DNA of 64,000 bases from Eubacteriaceae bacterium (GCA_910574915.1 CAJTCR010000012.1:38962-102961); one strand, 5' to 3'. Counted from the first letter of the stretch, positions 47,899 through 58,053 are shown. The notes: generated from the letters alone by a model not told the origin. Made by a program: numbers and translations.

Positions 47899-50313
47899 TT
47901 AAGAAAGATCTAAAATAATCTCCGTATGCTCCTTCATCAACGTTTCCGGTACATAATTGCCTTCCAGCGCAGCCCCGTTAACCGTCAGCTTTTTGCATCC
48001 AGACTGCTGGTGTGCACGATTGCGGACGACAATATGCAGATGCTTTCCCCTGAAGTCTTTTTCGATTTCAAAGCTTTCCCAATCCGAAGGAATCGCAGGT
48101 TCTATTTTCAGCCCGTTAAAATCCGGGCGCATCCCCAAAATGCCCTCTACACATCCTGTCATAACGGTAGACGCTGTGCCTGTCAGCCAGTGCACATGAG
48201 AGCGCCCAAAATGCGGACTGTCCGCCCCTTCTGTAAACTGCCCGTAACAATACGGCTCCAGCTTTCTGATTTCGGCCTTGTCATTTTGTGCCGACGGCGC
48301 ATTTTCCATAAAATACTGAAACGCGCGATCACCATGTCCGCAATATGCTTCCGCAAGAATCAGCCAGCCCTGGGACTGTGAAAATATACCGGCATTTTCT
48401 TTTGTCCCCGCATTATAAATAACCGCCAGCGCCCCGTCAAAAGCGTGCATATGATAAGGCGGTGTCATCAGCATTGCCCCGTACTGTGTATTCAGCTTTT
48501 CATATACCGCGTCCAGTGCCAGCTCTGACTGCTTACTGTCCGCCAGACCGCTGATTACGCCCCAGCTCTGCGGATTCAGCCACAGATTTGCTTCTGGATC
48601 TGTCCTTTTTCCGATAACCTCTCCCTGTTCGGTAAATCCACGCACAAACCGGTCCTGATCCCAGCATTGGCTCTGAATGGCAGCGCCAAGCTTTTCCTGT
48701 ACACCGTCCAGATACGCAATGTAATCCGTATCGTTACGCTGCCGCGCAAATTTTCTTAAAATCGTCATAGCATAATACAGTTGGAACGCAACAAAGGTAG
48801 ATTCACCGTCTTTTCCAAGCCGCAGGCAGTCGTTCCAGTCGGCATACAGTCCTGCCGGCATCCCGTGTCTGCCCAAATGGTTCATAGAAAAATCCACAGC
48901 CTGCTTTAAATGCCCATAAACCGTATCTTCGTCTTTATCTGCATACGGAATGACTTCATCCATAAAATCCAGCCGCCCGGTTTCCGTTATATATTTGTAA
49001 ATTGTCGGAAACAGCCACAGCGCGTCATCCGCGCGGTACGCCGGATGCCCGGTTTCTTTTACATAAGAAGCGTCTTCCGGCGTATCCTCGTATCCCGGCC
49101 GATGCGTAAATTTTACGAGCGGCAGCCCTCCACCATGATGTACCTGCGCAGAAAGCATAAACCGTATCTTTTCCACAGCCATCTCCGGTGCCAGATGGAT
49201 AATCCCCTGGATATCCTGCACCGTATCCCGATACCCGTATCCGTTTCGCAGCCCACAGTAAAAAAAGGATGCCGCACGCGACCAGATAAAGGTCATAAAA
49301 CAATTATACGCATTCCATGTATTTATCATTGTATCAAATTCCGGGCTTGGTGTTTTTACCTGAAAACGGGAAAGCTTTTCATGCCAGTAGGACGCCAGTT
49401 CCAGCCGCTCCTTTTCACAGATCTGCGACGGCTGCGCATAACGTGCCATAATCTCCTGCGCCTGTGCGTCACTCTTCATGCCAACGATAAACGCAAGCTC
49501 TTTTGACTCTCCCGGTGCAAGCTGCAAATGCGCCGCAAGTGCCCCGCAGCTATTTTCATTATAGCCTGTCTCCCCGCATAAAACACCGTCTGCAACGCCT
49601 TGCGGATTACCGTACCCATGGTAGCGTCCGAGAAATTTTTCCTTATCCCCGCAGTAGGAAGATACCTTTTCACCTGCCAGACCGAAAAACCGCTCCGTCA
49701 TAATTTTGTCATCCACATCTTTGCCTTTTTCCACCCCGTCCAAATTGCCATGCACTTTCTGGCAGATGCGGTTTTCACGGAACTGCGACCTTGTAATAAA
49801 CTGTGAGTACTGCAGATTCACCTGATCCTGCTCATAATTGCTGTTATTTGTAAATTCCGCATATCCTGTTACATTCAGATCCTTTGCGGCTGCGGAGCAG
49901 TTCGTAATTTTAACCGCCCATACCTCATACTCCTGATGCAGCGGAACATAATACGATACCTCGGAACGCACACCGCCGTATTCGGCAGTCATTTTCGTAT
50001 AGCCGGTACCATGACGGCATTCACTTTTATACTCTTTTAAGTCCTTGCCTACCGGCTGCCAGGAGGCCGACCAGTAATCCTTTGTATCGTTATCCCGGAT
50101 GTAAATATATCGCCCAGGCTGATCAAACTGGTTAAAAATATATCTGAGTATCCGACCGTTTGCTCCTGATTTTGCAAAGCTGTACCCGCCGGCCTGATTT
50201 GAGATCAACGCGCCGTATTCCGGCGATCCAAGATAGTTCGCCCACGGCGCTGGCGTATCCGGCCGGTCTATCACATACTCACGTCTCTCATTATCAAAAT
50301 ATCCAAATCTCAT
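47899..50313 (-). CDS. GH94 disaccharide/oligosaccharide phosphorylase
   Basis: An 804-residue cytoplasmic enzyme. MRFGYFDNERREYVIDRPDT, with PWANYLG soon after, is the cellobiose-phosphorylase-type N-terminus. CGLRNGYGYRDTVQDIQG and HHGGGLPLVKFTHRPGYEDT follow. LYADWNDCLRLG (about residues 490-500) contains the catalytic aspartate. Length is close to characterised cellobiose phosphorylases (about 810-820). It splits beta-glucosides with phosphate to give glucose 1-phosphate, saving ATP. Whether it acts on cellobiose or a beta-1,3-linked sugar is not decided by sequence. I chose the third codon (ATG 50311-50313) because AGGGAGA abuts the first ATG. It follows the GH16 gene by 23 bases. Confidence 0.9.
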   Translation of the reverse strand: MRFGYFDNERREYVIDRPDTPAPWANYLGSPEYGALISNQAGGYSFAKSGANGRILRYIFNQFDQPGRYIYIRDNDTKDYWSASWQPVGKDLKEYKSECRHGTGYTKMTAEYGGVRSEVSYYVPLHQEYEVWAVKITNCSAAAKDLNVTGYAEFTNNSNYEQDQVNLQYSQFITRSQFRENRICQKVHGNLDGVEKGKDVDDKIMTERFFGLAGEKVSSYCGDKEKFLGRYHGYGNPQGVADGVLCGETGYNENSCGALAAHLQLAPGESKELAFIVGMKSDAQAQEIMARYAQPSQICEKERLELASYWHEKLSRFQVKTPSPEFDTMINTWNAYNCFMTFIWSRAASFFYCGLRNGYGYRDTVQDIQGIIHLAPEMAVEKIRFMLSAQVHHGGGLPLVKFTHRPGYEDTPEDASYVKETGHPAYRADDALWLFPTIYKYITETGRLDFMDEVIPYADKDEDTVYGHLKQAVDFSMNHLGRHGMPAGLYADWNDCLRLGKDGESTFVAFQLYYAMTILRKFARQRNDTDYIAYLDGVQEKLGAAIQSQCWDQDRFVRGFTEQGEVIGKRTDPEANLWLNPQSWGVISGLADSKQSELALDAVYEKLNTQYGAMLMTPPYHMHAFDGALAVIYNAGTKENAGIFSQSQGWLILAEAYCGHGDRAFQYFMENAPSAQNDKAEIRKLEPYCYGQFTEGADSPHFGRSHVHWLTGTASTVMTGCVEGILGMRPDFNGLKIEPAIPSDWESFEIEKDFRGKHLHIVVRNRAHQQSGCKKLTVNGAALEGNYVPETLMKEHTEIILDLS

Positions 50314-50336
50314 GTCCATTCTCCCTAATTGTTTTT

Positions 50337-53114
50337 TTATGATACAGGCTTTTCTGTCTTTTCCAGTAAAATCTCATCCAGGCAGATCCGGTGCTTTTGA
50401 TCAATCTGTTCTCCGTCAACCGCACCCATTGAAATGCTCAGTACAGACTTTACGTCCGTTTCATGTTCCATCTGAAATACGATATCATAAGTCTGATATT
50501 CGCTTGTAAGCATAACCGTCTTTTCTCCAGAATACGGCGTCCAATTATCATCACTGCTGCCGTCTCGCTGAATCGCAAACATCAGCTTCCTGTCCCTGTC
50601 AGATTTTGCCTTTAAGGAAAGCCGGTACCACTGGCCCTTTTCCAGTTCGATATTATTTTGCTTTAGCTGTATCTTCCACGCCGCATCGCCCGTATTCGAA
50701 ATGCTGAAATCCGCCGCAGAATCTTCATTTAAACTGTCCACTATATAAGAAACATCTGACGCGGTATATGCATAAACTTCATACCCTGAAAATCCTGCAC
50801 GGAAACTTCCGTTTTTGATCAGGCTGTCTTCTTCGATACGTACATCATCCAGATAATATGTACCAGGCTGCGTAATTTCAAAGACAATCCCCTTTTCCTG
50901 TGTTTGCAGCCCGCCTGCCGAAACCGCAAACTTATACTGACATGCCTGTTCCCCTCCTGTCAGCGCCGCATCAAATTCCTGTCCAGCGACTTTTACTTTC
51001 AGTGATGTACCGTTTTCGCCCTCGGCAAGAAAACGCATTGCATAATCTCCTTCTGTCAGCGGCAGGCCGTTTTGAACAATTGTAACCGGATTTTCCTTAG
51101 ATGTACCGGCAGCAGCCGTCACTTTCAGCCTGCGTATATTGTCCTCATTCGTAACCGCCGCTGTTGTTCCCTCATTGCTGTTAATTTCCCAATACCCCAG
51201 ACGGTCTTTTCCTTCCTGAAAACCTGCGTTGTACACATAATTTCCATCCGCGCGTACGGTTTTTTCCGCCTTATCCAAATCTGTCTGCCCAGTTTTTACA
51301 ATCGATACGTTCGAAATATGGATATCCGCTGCCGAACCTGCAGCCCCCATATTAAACTCCAGCCGCCCGTTGGCATCGTCTGCGTCTGTCATCGTAAATT
51401 CATAAGTATATGTCTTCTTTTGTGTTGTCAGCTCTACAGGCGTATCTTCCAAATACCGTTTGTAGCCACGATCCGGCGCGGAAACACCTGTTTTCATCGT
51501 TCTGTTTTCAGCCGCATAAGCGTCAAAGCTGAGACGGTAAGTACCGCCTTTTTTCATCGGAAGGCCAGCCTGCACCAACTGTACGCTGTAATCCACCGTA
51601 CCCTCTTTTGCCGTTTGAATCAAAATCTCGTGATCTTTGACCGAAGCGGATGCCTCGCCTTCCATTGCGTTTAAAAAGCTCCAGTCCTGTTCGTCTGACA
51701 GACTTTCCGATACCGAAAAATCCCCGTTATTTACATAATTGCCGTCTGCTCCAGGTTCACGCAGCACAACGGTTTTTACTGGCTTTTCCACATTTTCATC
51801 ATAACTGTCTTTTTGATATACCTTTACTTCGTCAATTAAAAACCGTGCGTCTTCCACATTGGTAGATGCATCTGGATTTCCCGGCCAGTTGCCGCCTACA
51901 GCAAGGTTCAAAATAATATAAAACGGCTGGTCAAACGGTGCCGGATATGTAACCTCTCCCTGTCCCTCGGTTGCCGAATACCAGTCATTTTCCGTATGAA
52001 TCAAATTCCCGTCTACATACCAGCGAATTCTGCCTGGCTCCCATTCCATGCCAAACGTATGATATTCATCCGCAAAGCTGCCAGAATCCAGTGTATATTT
52101 CCCCTGGCTTTCGCTGTGCGGATTGCCAAAATGAAGCGTTCCATAAGAAGTATCCGTCTGGCTTCCAAGTACTTCCATAATATCAATCTCTCCGCATCTT
52201 GGCCATTGCCCATAAAGATTTTCATTTGCAGGCATCATCCAGAATGCCGGCAGAAATCCCTGCCCTTTCGGAACCTTAAGCTTTGCTTCAAACAGCCCGT
52301 ATTTAAAATTATGCTTATTCTGCGTATTGACCCTGCCGGACGTATAAGACACTGTTCCGTCCGCTCCTTTTGTTTCAATCGGTTTGATTACAAGCTTGCC
52401 ATCTTTGACATAAATATTTTCAGACGAATCCGTATACTCCTGCAGCTCGTTGTTCACCCATCCCGGCTCATGCGTTTCAATATTCCAGTCTTCCATTTGC
52501 AGGGAATCCCCGTCAAACGTTTCCTGCCAGACCAGATGGTATCCGTCATAGATATTGCTTCCTCCATTGCTTTTAACCGTCACATTTACCTCCTTCGTCC
52601 ATGTTTTTGCCACGCCTTTGATCTTTACCTTAATTTTTGCTGTTCCAGCCGATACCGCGGTCACTTTACCGCCCTTTACTGTAACAATGTCCGAATCCGA
52701 AGAGCTCCATACCACAGAAAGCTTTTTGTTTCCGTTTTTTTCCACAGAAAGCTCTTTGGTCTGCCCTTCCTTTAATACCAGTTCTGTTTTACTTATTTTC
52801 GGTGCTTTTACTACCTGGATGGCACATGAATATTTCGCAGCGCCTTTTGTCCATGTGACCGTCGTCTTTCCTGTTTTTTTCGCCGTCACCATGCCGTTAT
52901 TTTTCACAGAAGCTATCTGCTCGTTGCTTACAGTATAACTACCTGACCGCTCATTTTCCCCGCCGATATCCAAATCCACCTGATCCCCTTTGGACAAAAT
53001 ACATTTTGTCTGTGAAATACCGGATTTTGCGGCATTTGCCGTTACTGTCATAAACGAGGCTGCTATGGCAGCCGTTAAGACAGGTGTGATAACTTGCAAA
53101 AATTGTCTTTTCAT
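50337..53114 (-). CDS. Secreted GH16 beta-glucanase (laminarinase-like) with Ig-like and CBM modules
   Basis: A 925-residue secreted protein. Signal peptide about 1-29. Two bacterial Ig-like (Big_2) modules lie at about 30-102 and 105-182. The GH16 domain spans about 190-435, with catalytic GEIDIMEVLG (E309, D311, E314); this uninterrupted form fits laminarinases, which cut beta-1,3 or mixed-linkage glucans. Three CBM4/9-like modules follow (about 455-615, 640-780, 785-920; recurring NxxF and LxxxxxYRLSFxA patterns). No sorting motif. TAGGAGGATTTTAAA precedes the ATG. It is the first gene of the operon running down to GH3. Confidence 0.93.
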   Translation of the reverse strand: MKRQFLQVITPVLTAAIAASFMTVTANAAKSGISQTKCILSKGDQVDLDIGGENERSGSYTVSNEQIASVKNNGMVTAKKTGKTTVTWTKGAAKYSCAIQVVKAPKISKTELVLKEGQTKELSVEKNGNKKLSVVWSSSDSDIVTVKGGKVTAVSAGTAKIKVKIKGVAKTWTKEVNVTVKSNGGSNIYDGYHLVWQETFDGDSLQMEDWNIETHEPGWVNNELQEYTDSSENIYVKDGKLVIKPIETKGADGTVSYTSGRVNTQNKHNFKYGLFEAKLKVPKGQGFLPAFWMMPANENLYGQWPRCGEIDIMEVLGSQTDTSYGTLHFGNPHSESQGKYTLDSGSFADEYHTFGMEWEPGRIRWYVDGNLIHTENDWYSATEGQGEVTYPAPFDQPFYIILNLAVGGNWPGNPDASTNVEDARFLIDEVKVYQKDSYDENVEKPVKTVVLREPGADGNYVNNGDFSVSESLSDEQDWSFLNAMEGEASASVKDHEILIQTAKEGTVDYSVQLVQAGLPMKKGGTYRLSFDAYAAENRTMKTGVSAPDRGYKRYLEDTPVELTTQKKTYTYEFTMTDADDANGRLEFNMGAAGSAADIHISNVSIVKTGQTDLDKAEKTVRADGNYVYNAGFQEGKDRLGYWEINSNEGTTAAVTNEDNIRRLKVTAAAGTSKENPVTIVQNGLPLTEGDYAMRFLAEGENGTSLKVKVAGQEFDAALTGGEQACQYKFAVSAGGLQTQEKGIVFEITQPGTYYLDDVRIEEDSLIKNGSFRAGFSGYEVYAYTASDVSYIVDSLNEDSAADFSISNTGDAAWKIQLKQNNIELEKGQWYRLSLKAKSDRDRKLMFAIQRDGSSDDNWTPYSGEKTVMLTSEYQTYDIVFQMEHETDVKSVLSISMGAVDGEQIDQKHRICLDEILLEKTEKPVS

Positions 53115-53163
53115 TTTAAAATCCTCCTATTTTTTAATCTAGCTTACCGTTTTTTTACAAATT

Positions 53164-53193
53164 TATATACAATACTATGTACAAAAATATCAA
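53164..53193 (-). promoter_or_regulatory. Promoter of the beta-glucan operon
   Basis: Minus strand TTGATA (53188-53193), 18 bases, TATATA (53164-53169), about 50 bases before the GH16 start. An imperfect palindrome just upstream (53198-53218, ATGATATAATG...) could be an activator site. Confidence 0.45.
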
Positions 53194-53221
53194 ATTCATG
53201 ATATAATGTCATAATCATATA

Positions 53222-53386
53222 CTAGAGCGTGTTTGAAAAATGCTTTCTGCCAGATGTATTTCACAATTTGTGGGAGATTTGCGCCAAATGAAGGGCGCAT
53301 AGCAGGCTATGTAACCTGAATTTGGCGCAAATATCACGCAAAGTGGGGAATGCAGATGGCAGGAATGATTTTTCAAACACGCTCTA
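53222..53386. mobile_element. MITE-like palindromic element, copy 3
   Basis: About 165 bp with the same terminal inverted repeats; the right end reads CGCTCTA then A, so the outermost base pair differs from copies 1 and 2. The interior is close to copy 1. It fills most of the divergent region between GH16 and the AraC regulator and ends 20 bases before the AraC start codon. Confidence 0.85.
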
Positions 53387-53406
53387 ATGTTCAGAAAGGA
53401 ATGAAT

Positions 53407-54147
53407 ATGGATCTGCAAAAAGAATGGCAGCAGCAGGAGCTTCTGGCCGCCGAAGACTGCCTTGCGCACCGCCCATTAGAAGAAGAATATGCGTTTTACC
53501 ATGCCGTCAGCTCCGGCGATATTAATTTTGTGCAGGAAAACTGCCTCCAGAATACGTTTGCAAGCCCGAATGGCATGGGTGTACTTTCTCCTGACCCGCT
53601 TACTAACATGAGATATCATTTTGTCGTAACGGTCGCGATGATTGTCCGCCACTGCGTGGAGGCTGGTATGGAATTGGAACAGGCGTACCGCCTGAGTGAT
53701 TTCTATATATTAAAAATGGATGCCTGTACATCCATCCCGGCCATCTGCAAGCTGCATGACAGCATGGTTTTGGATTATACAGGCAAAATGCTGCTCTTGA
53801 AAAAAGAAAGTGTGATTTCAAAACCCGTTATCCGCTGTATGGACTATATTTACAGCCACCTGAACAGCCGCCTTACCATCGAAGAGCTTGCAGATTATAC
53901 AGGCCTGTCCACCAGTTATTTATCACGGCTGTTTAAACAAGAGCTTGGTGTGGCAATCAGCACCTATATCAGCGAAAAAAAGATCGAAAAAGCCCAGCAT
54001 CTTTTGAAATATTCCGATTACAGTCTGATCGAAATTGCAAATTATCTGGCTTTTTCCTCACAAAGCCATTTTATCCAGACTTTTAAAAAATCGGTCGGTT
54101 TGACTCCCAAAAAATACCGTGACAAATTTTACCGTACTTCCTGGTGA
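53407..54147 (+). CDS. AraC family transcriptional regulator
   Basis: A 246-residue regulator. Residues about 145-245 form the double HTH: RLTIEELADYTGLSTSYLSR, FKQELGVAISTYISEKKIEK and IANYLAFSSQSHFIQTFKKS, then VGLTPKKYRDKF, the classical AraC signature. The N-terminal 140 residues are helical and show no cupin sensor pattern. The start is ATG 53407-53409 with AGAAAGGA upstream; an in-frame extension to 53350 would translate the MITE end and is unlikely. It is divergent from the GH16 operon and probably controls it. Confidence 0.9.
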   Translation: MDLQKEWQQQELLAAEDCLAHRPLEEEYAFYHAVSSGDINFVQENCLQNTFASPNGMGVLSPDPLTNMRYHFVVTVAMIVRHCVEAGMELEQAYRLSDFYILKMDACTSIPAICKLHDSMVLDYTGKMLLLKKESVISKPVIRCMDYIYSHLNSRLTIEELADYTGLSTSYLSRLFKQELGVAISTYISEKKIEKAQHLLKYSDYSLIEIANYLAFSSQSHFIQTFKKSVGLTPKKYRDKFYRTSW

Positions 54148-54153
54148 AACATA

Positions 54154-56874
54154 TTATTGTGTGCCGCCGCTTGACTGGCGCCTTCCCAACGTAACCCGGA
54201 TCTTATGTACGCCGTCCTGGAGTTGTTGGATCCGGCTTCTTTCCATAACCGCAGACGCACCGTTTACAGCCAGGCCTGTGCCATCGCAGACAGCGTCGTG
54301 TACCTCATATTCCCCATAGGACAGCCTGTGCGGATTATCAAACGTTATCTCAAAGCATTGGCCTGCAAATGTCAGCGCAATACCTGCACAGCCTTGTTCA
54401 TCAAACTGCCCGCTTAACAGCTTCGGCTGTATGAGAAGATCGCCAATCTCTCCACGCACCCCAAACACTTCCGTTACCATTGTAAGCATATACCAGCTCG
54501 CTGCGCCTGTCAGGTAATGGTACATCCCTCTTCCGTCCCGGTTAAAATATTCCGGAATGCCCGGATAGATTTTACTTACCGCAAAGTCCATCGCCGTATC
54601 CGCCAGCGTCTGCAGCGCACGAAATCCTTCTTTTACAAATCCTCTTTGATACAACGCATTTGCGTACATTACAGTCATATGAGAAAAGACTGCCCCGTTT
54701 TCTTTTTCCCCATAGGCAAACCCAAACATCCTTCCCATATCATATTTTTCTTCGTTGAAATTCGTATTGAGACGGTATCCCCCTGCTTTTGCATCATATA
54801 AATACCGATCCGCGCTTTTACAGATTTGCCTTGTCTGCTGGTCATCCGCGGTTTTGCTCATTACCGCAAACACCTGGCCAGTCAGCATCATCCGCACACC
54901 CTGGCCGCAATACCCCTCAACGGCATTTCCATGATTATCGTAGTAGCTGTTAAACCAACCTTCCTGATCCCCTTGTATCCACTCCGTTTTGCGAATATGC
55001 TCCTGCATCCATTCTGCTTTATGCCTTAGGTTTTCCGCCAGCTCATTTACATCCACAGACATACGCCTGCCGCTGACCTGGTGGCTGACTGTCTGCACAT
55101 ACTGCCGTAAAAGCTCTTGTTTTACCGAAATACTGTCATAGACCTCTGCTTCATCCTGTAGCAGCACACCCATCTCTTCCATAAACTCTACCTGCTTCCA
55201 GCCAAACCGTTCAGCCAACTGCATCAGCATCTGCGCCAGCTGCATCAGGTTTCCTGCATATGCACACGTAAACGCCACGCTTTCACCACGGTCCGGCGCC
55301 ATATCCAAAGCATCATTCCAGTCCGCGCCACGCAGGCGAATATGGTTGTGCTCTCCGACCTCATAAAAAGCACACAACATCTGCAGCAGCAAATGCTCCA
55401 ACACGCTTCCTTCATAAATTTCCCCGTTCTGGTTTTTCTGCCGTACGCCATACGTGCTGTCCCAATGCGTATCCAACCCACAGCCCCGCTTTATCTGCTC
55501 GTCTTTAAAATATACAGCCTTTTCCCTTAAAATCTCCACATCCCCAGTCTGGTCTATATAGAGCCGGATCGTCATAAACGGCCATACCCCATGGTCCATC
55601 CAGACACGCGCAATGCCATTGCGGTCTGCAATAAATTCCCCTTGCCCGGATCCAATAATTGTAGCATTTGTACCGTCAACGCGTACACCGCCGCAGTTAT
55701 CCACGATCATCTGACGCACGCCGCCCGGATCCATCATCAGCAGCGACAGGCAGTCCTGCCACAAATCCCGCCAGCCCCGGCCGCCCCGGCCATAATCGTG
55801 ATACGGAAGGAACGAGCAGCCATAAATTCTCCTTAACAGTGGCTGGAAGCTTACCCATCTTAAAAACCGGTCAAACGTGCAGCTTCCTGTATGGTAGCGG
55901 ACATTTACTTTTTCCTGCCAGTACTGCTTCATCTGGCAAAACGCGGCATCTACCTGCTTTGCTGTCCGAAACGCATCCATAATTTCCCCGATTTGTTCCT
56001 CCCTGTCCGTAATGCCCATAACGACCGTATATTCAGCTCGTTCTCCTGGTGCAAGGCAGATTTCATCAAAACGGATACCACCTACGGCCTCTTTCCCCTC
56101 TGTCCGGTATCCGGCAGCTTCGCCAGCAGCATTTTCCCGTATCTTCTGCGGATTTGTATAACTGCCGCCTTCACCGATAAAATCTTCCGTCACCGGATAA
56201 AACCCACACGGTTTCTGCCCGTCCGCGCCGGCTGCACATACAAAATAAATCAGCTCATTTTTCCGATGACCACGTTCGTCAAACGACAGTGCCGGGCGGA
56301 CGTAGACGCCGTCATCCGTCGTCCAAATTCGATGCAGCAGCGATGTCACGTGCCTGTGGTCACGAATATTGTCCGCGCTTCTGCCAAAAATCGGCACTGC
56401 CGCCACAGGCGTCAGTGTCAGTGCTTCACTTCCCGTATTGCGCAGCGTAACCCGCATAACCTCCGCCGGATGTTCCAGCGGCACAAAAGACGTCACTTCT
56501 GCTTCCAGCGTATGCCGCACAGATTTTCTTGTCACCGTATGCCACATCAGTCCTGCGCGCAGCACACTTGCATCCTGTTTATCTGTAAATTTTCTGCTCT
56601 CCTGCTCTGCGGATGCTCCAACGGCAGACCAGCAGCAGCCATCTGCCATCCTGCACCAGAAATTTCTTCCGGAACGGTTATTATGCAGATTTTCCACACT
56701 GACTGGCTCCATTAGAAATGCGTTCTGGTTGATCTTTATGTCTCCTCCCAGATTCGGTGTTACCGAGCTTTTTAAACCACCCTCCCCGGCAATCGGAAAA
56801 TACAGATAACTGTAATTTTCCGGCTGCTCGATAGAAAATGTCCCATCCTGATCTATATAATGTATGCTCTGCAT
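54154..56874 (-). CDS. Second, larger GH94 phosphorylase (laminaribiose-phosphorylase-like)
   Basis: A 906-residue cytoplasmic protein. FLPYHDYGRGGRGWRDLWQD, TNATIIGSGQGEFIADRNGI and LRGADWNDALDMAPDRGESV are GH94 motifs, the last with the catalytic aspartate; AVFSHMTVMYANALYQRGF and PEYFNRDGRGMYHYLTGAAS follow. Length and layout differ from the 804-residue neighbour and resemble the roughly 900-residue group that includes laminaribiose phosphorylase, though this is a by-memory comparison. AAAAGGAGGAATTAG precedes the ATG. It is a separate transcript converging on the AraC gene (six bases between stops). The upstream stretch 56875-57164 is AT-rich with no clear feature. Confidence 0.88.
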   Translation of the reverse strand: MQSIHYIDQDGTFSIEQPENYSYLYFPIAGEGGLKSSVTPNLGGDIKINQNAFLMEPVSVENLHNNRSGRNFWCRMADGCCWSAVGASAEQESRKFTDKQDASVLRAGLMWHTVTRKSVRHTLEAEVTSFVPLEHPAEVMRVTLRNTGSEALTLTPVAAVPIFGRSADNIRDHRHVTSLLHRIWTTDDGVYVRPALSFDERGHRKNELIYFVCAAGADGQKPCGFYPVTEDFIGEGGSYTNPQKIRENAAGEAAGYRTEGKEAVGGIRFDEICLAPGERAEYTVVMGITDREEQIGEIMDAFRTAKQVDAAFCQMKQYWQEKVNVRYHTGSCTFDRFLRWVSFQPLLRRIYGCSFLPYHDYGRGGRGWRDLWQDCLSLLMMDPGGVRQMIVDNCGGVRVDGTNATIIGSGQGEFIADRNGIARVWMDHGVWPFMTIRLYIDQTGDVEILREKAVYFKDEQIKRGCGLDTHWDSTYGVRQKNQNGEIYEGSVLEHLLLQMLCAFYEVGEHNHIRLRGADWNDALDMAPDRGESVAFTCAYAGNLMQLAQMLMQLAERFGWKQVEFMEEMGVLLQDEAEVYDSISVKQELLRQYVQTVSHQVSGRRMSVDVNELAENLRHKAEWMQEHIRKTEWIQGDQEGWFNSYYDNHGNAVEGYCGQGVRMMLTGQVFAVMSKTADDQQTRQICKSADRYLYDAKAGGYRLNTNFNEEKYDMGRMFGFAYGEKENGAVFSHMTVMYANALYQRGFVKEGFRALQTLADTAMDFAVSKIYPGIPEYFNRDGRGMYHYLTGAASWYMLTMVTEVFGVRGEIGDLLIQPKLLSGQFDEQGCAGIALTFAGQCFEITFDNPHRLSYGEYEVHDAVCDGTGLAVNGASAVMERSRIQQLQDGVHKIRVTLGRRQSSGGTQ

Positions 56875-57164
56875 CTAATTCCTCCTTTTTTCTATAACAT
56901 TTTGTTATTGTATCATTGTTGCAGCAACCCCGGCCGGATCAACGTTTCTGTGAACGATATTGCTATTTTACTCATTTTGCGGCGCTACTTCTATCAGATT
57001 CCATAGAAAAATATCAGATTGCTGACGCAAACGCCCAAAGCAGTCACATACTCTAATTTCTGCAATGCTGTACTAGTTATACGTTATCTATTCACTATCA
57101 ATAGAGCAGATCAAAAAAACATATGCCGACATCTGGCAGCTTAATCATTACTCTTGAATTAAGA

Positions 57165-57206
57165 ACAGAGCCTGGAATTATAACAATTATATATTCCAAG
57201 CCCTGT
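57165..57206 (-). terminator. Imperfect hairpin after the Rpn-like gene
   Basis: Minus strand arms ACAGGGCTTGGAATATA and TATAATTCCAGGCTCTGT pair imperfectly, followed by TCTTAATT. It lies about ten bases past the stop at 57215. Confidence 0.5.
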
Positions 57207-57214
57207 GTGCCTGA

Positions 57215-58053
57215 TCACATCCTGATACGTAACTGCTCTATTTCCTCATACATTAGTCCTGTATCTTCTGCAATTTCACTAACTGGTCTGTTACGCTTAA
57301 TAAGCTTCCTTGCAATTTCAAATTTCTCTTCACGTCTTGCTTCCCGTTTTGCTTCTCGTCTTGCATTATACAATGCCTGTGCCTCATCGTATCTTGCTTT
57401 TTCCCGGAGCCGTTCTTTCTCACGGAACTCTGACGAAGCCGTAATCGTATAATAAGCATTGATCGCCTGGCTCATAACTGGCACCTCCATTCCCTTAATC
57501 CTTTCCAGTTCTTCTTCCGTATCCGCCTTGAACAGCGAAAGCCACAGCAGCAGCATATCCTCCTGGTTTGCATCATCCGGCAGCTTTGGAAGCTCAAAGA
57601 AATGGAACCCCATTTTATCCGACAGCAGTGTATGGCGCGTGGCTTCTAGCGGCTGGAAGAAAGAATGGTATTCTTCACATTCAAACAGTGGAAAATCTAT
57701 AATACTGATAACGATTGTGCGCGGCAGTGCTGAATAGCCCTGCCCGGTAAGCAGCGCTGATGAAAACTCCCTCGCCCAGTAGTACATAACCCTCTCCGGG
57801 TAATCGCCCTCATTGCTGACCTGCACCTCCAGGTCGACCTGCTGGCCGTTCACTGTCATATTGATATCCAGCCTGCAGAACTTGTCGCCAAGGTTTTCCG
57901 GCGGCATTTCCGGATTCTTTATGGTAAACGTTTCAATGCTTTCCAGCGGAATCCCGAGAAGTTCTGCAACCAGTTCTTTCAAAAGTTCCGGATACTTTAC
58001 AAACAGCATCTTGAACAGCGTGTCAATTTAAAAGTGTACCGTAGTTTTTTCAT
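57215..58053 (-). pseudogene. Rpn-family PD-(D/E)XK nuclease (PDDEXK_2 type) with 5' frameshift
   Basis: The open frame 57215-58009 encodes 264 residues. The family core is clear: FCRLDINMTVNGQQVDLEVQ holds the D and ExQ catalytic pattern, followed by YPERVMYYWAREFSSALLTG and LPRTIVISIIDFPLFECEEY. The C-terminus is a basic coil (NARREAKREARREEKFEIAR). The true start seems to be ATG 58051-58053, which has CAGGAGGAAGATC just upstream, but from there the frame is wrong: a poly-A run (six A) looks one base short and a TAA follows. Translating around this gives MKKTTVHF-IDTLFKMLFVKY. So the gene is probably disabled unless an internal ATG (58007-58009) is used. Confidence 0.75.

Noticed and set aside
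53350..53406. Extended AraC start inside the MITE
   Set aside because: It would translate the terminal inverted repeat; the ribosome binding site supports ATG 53407.
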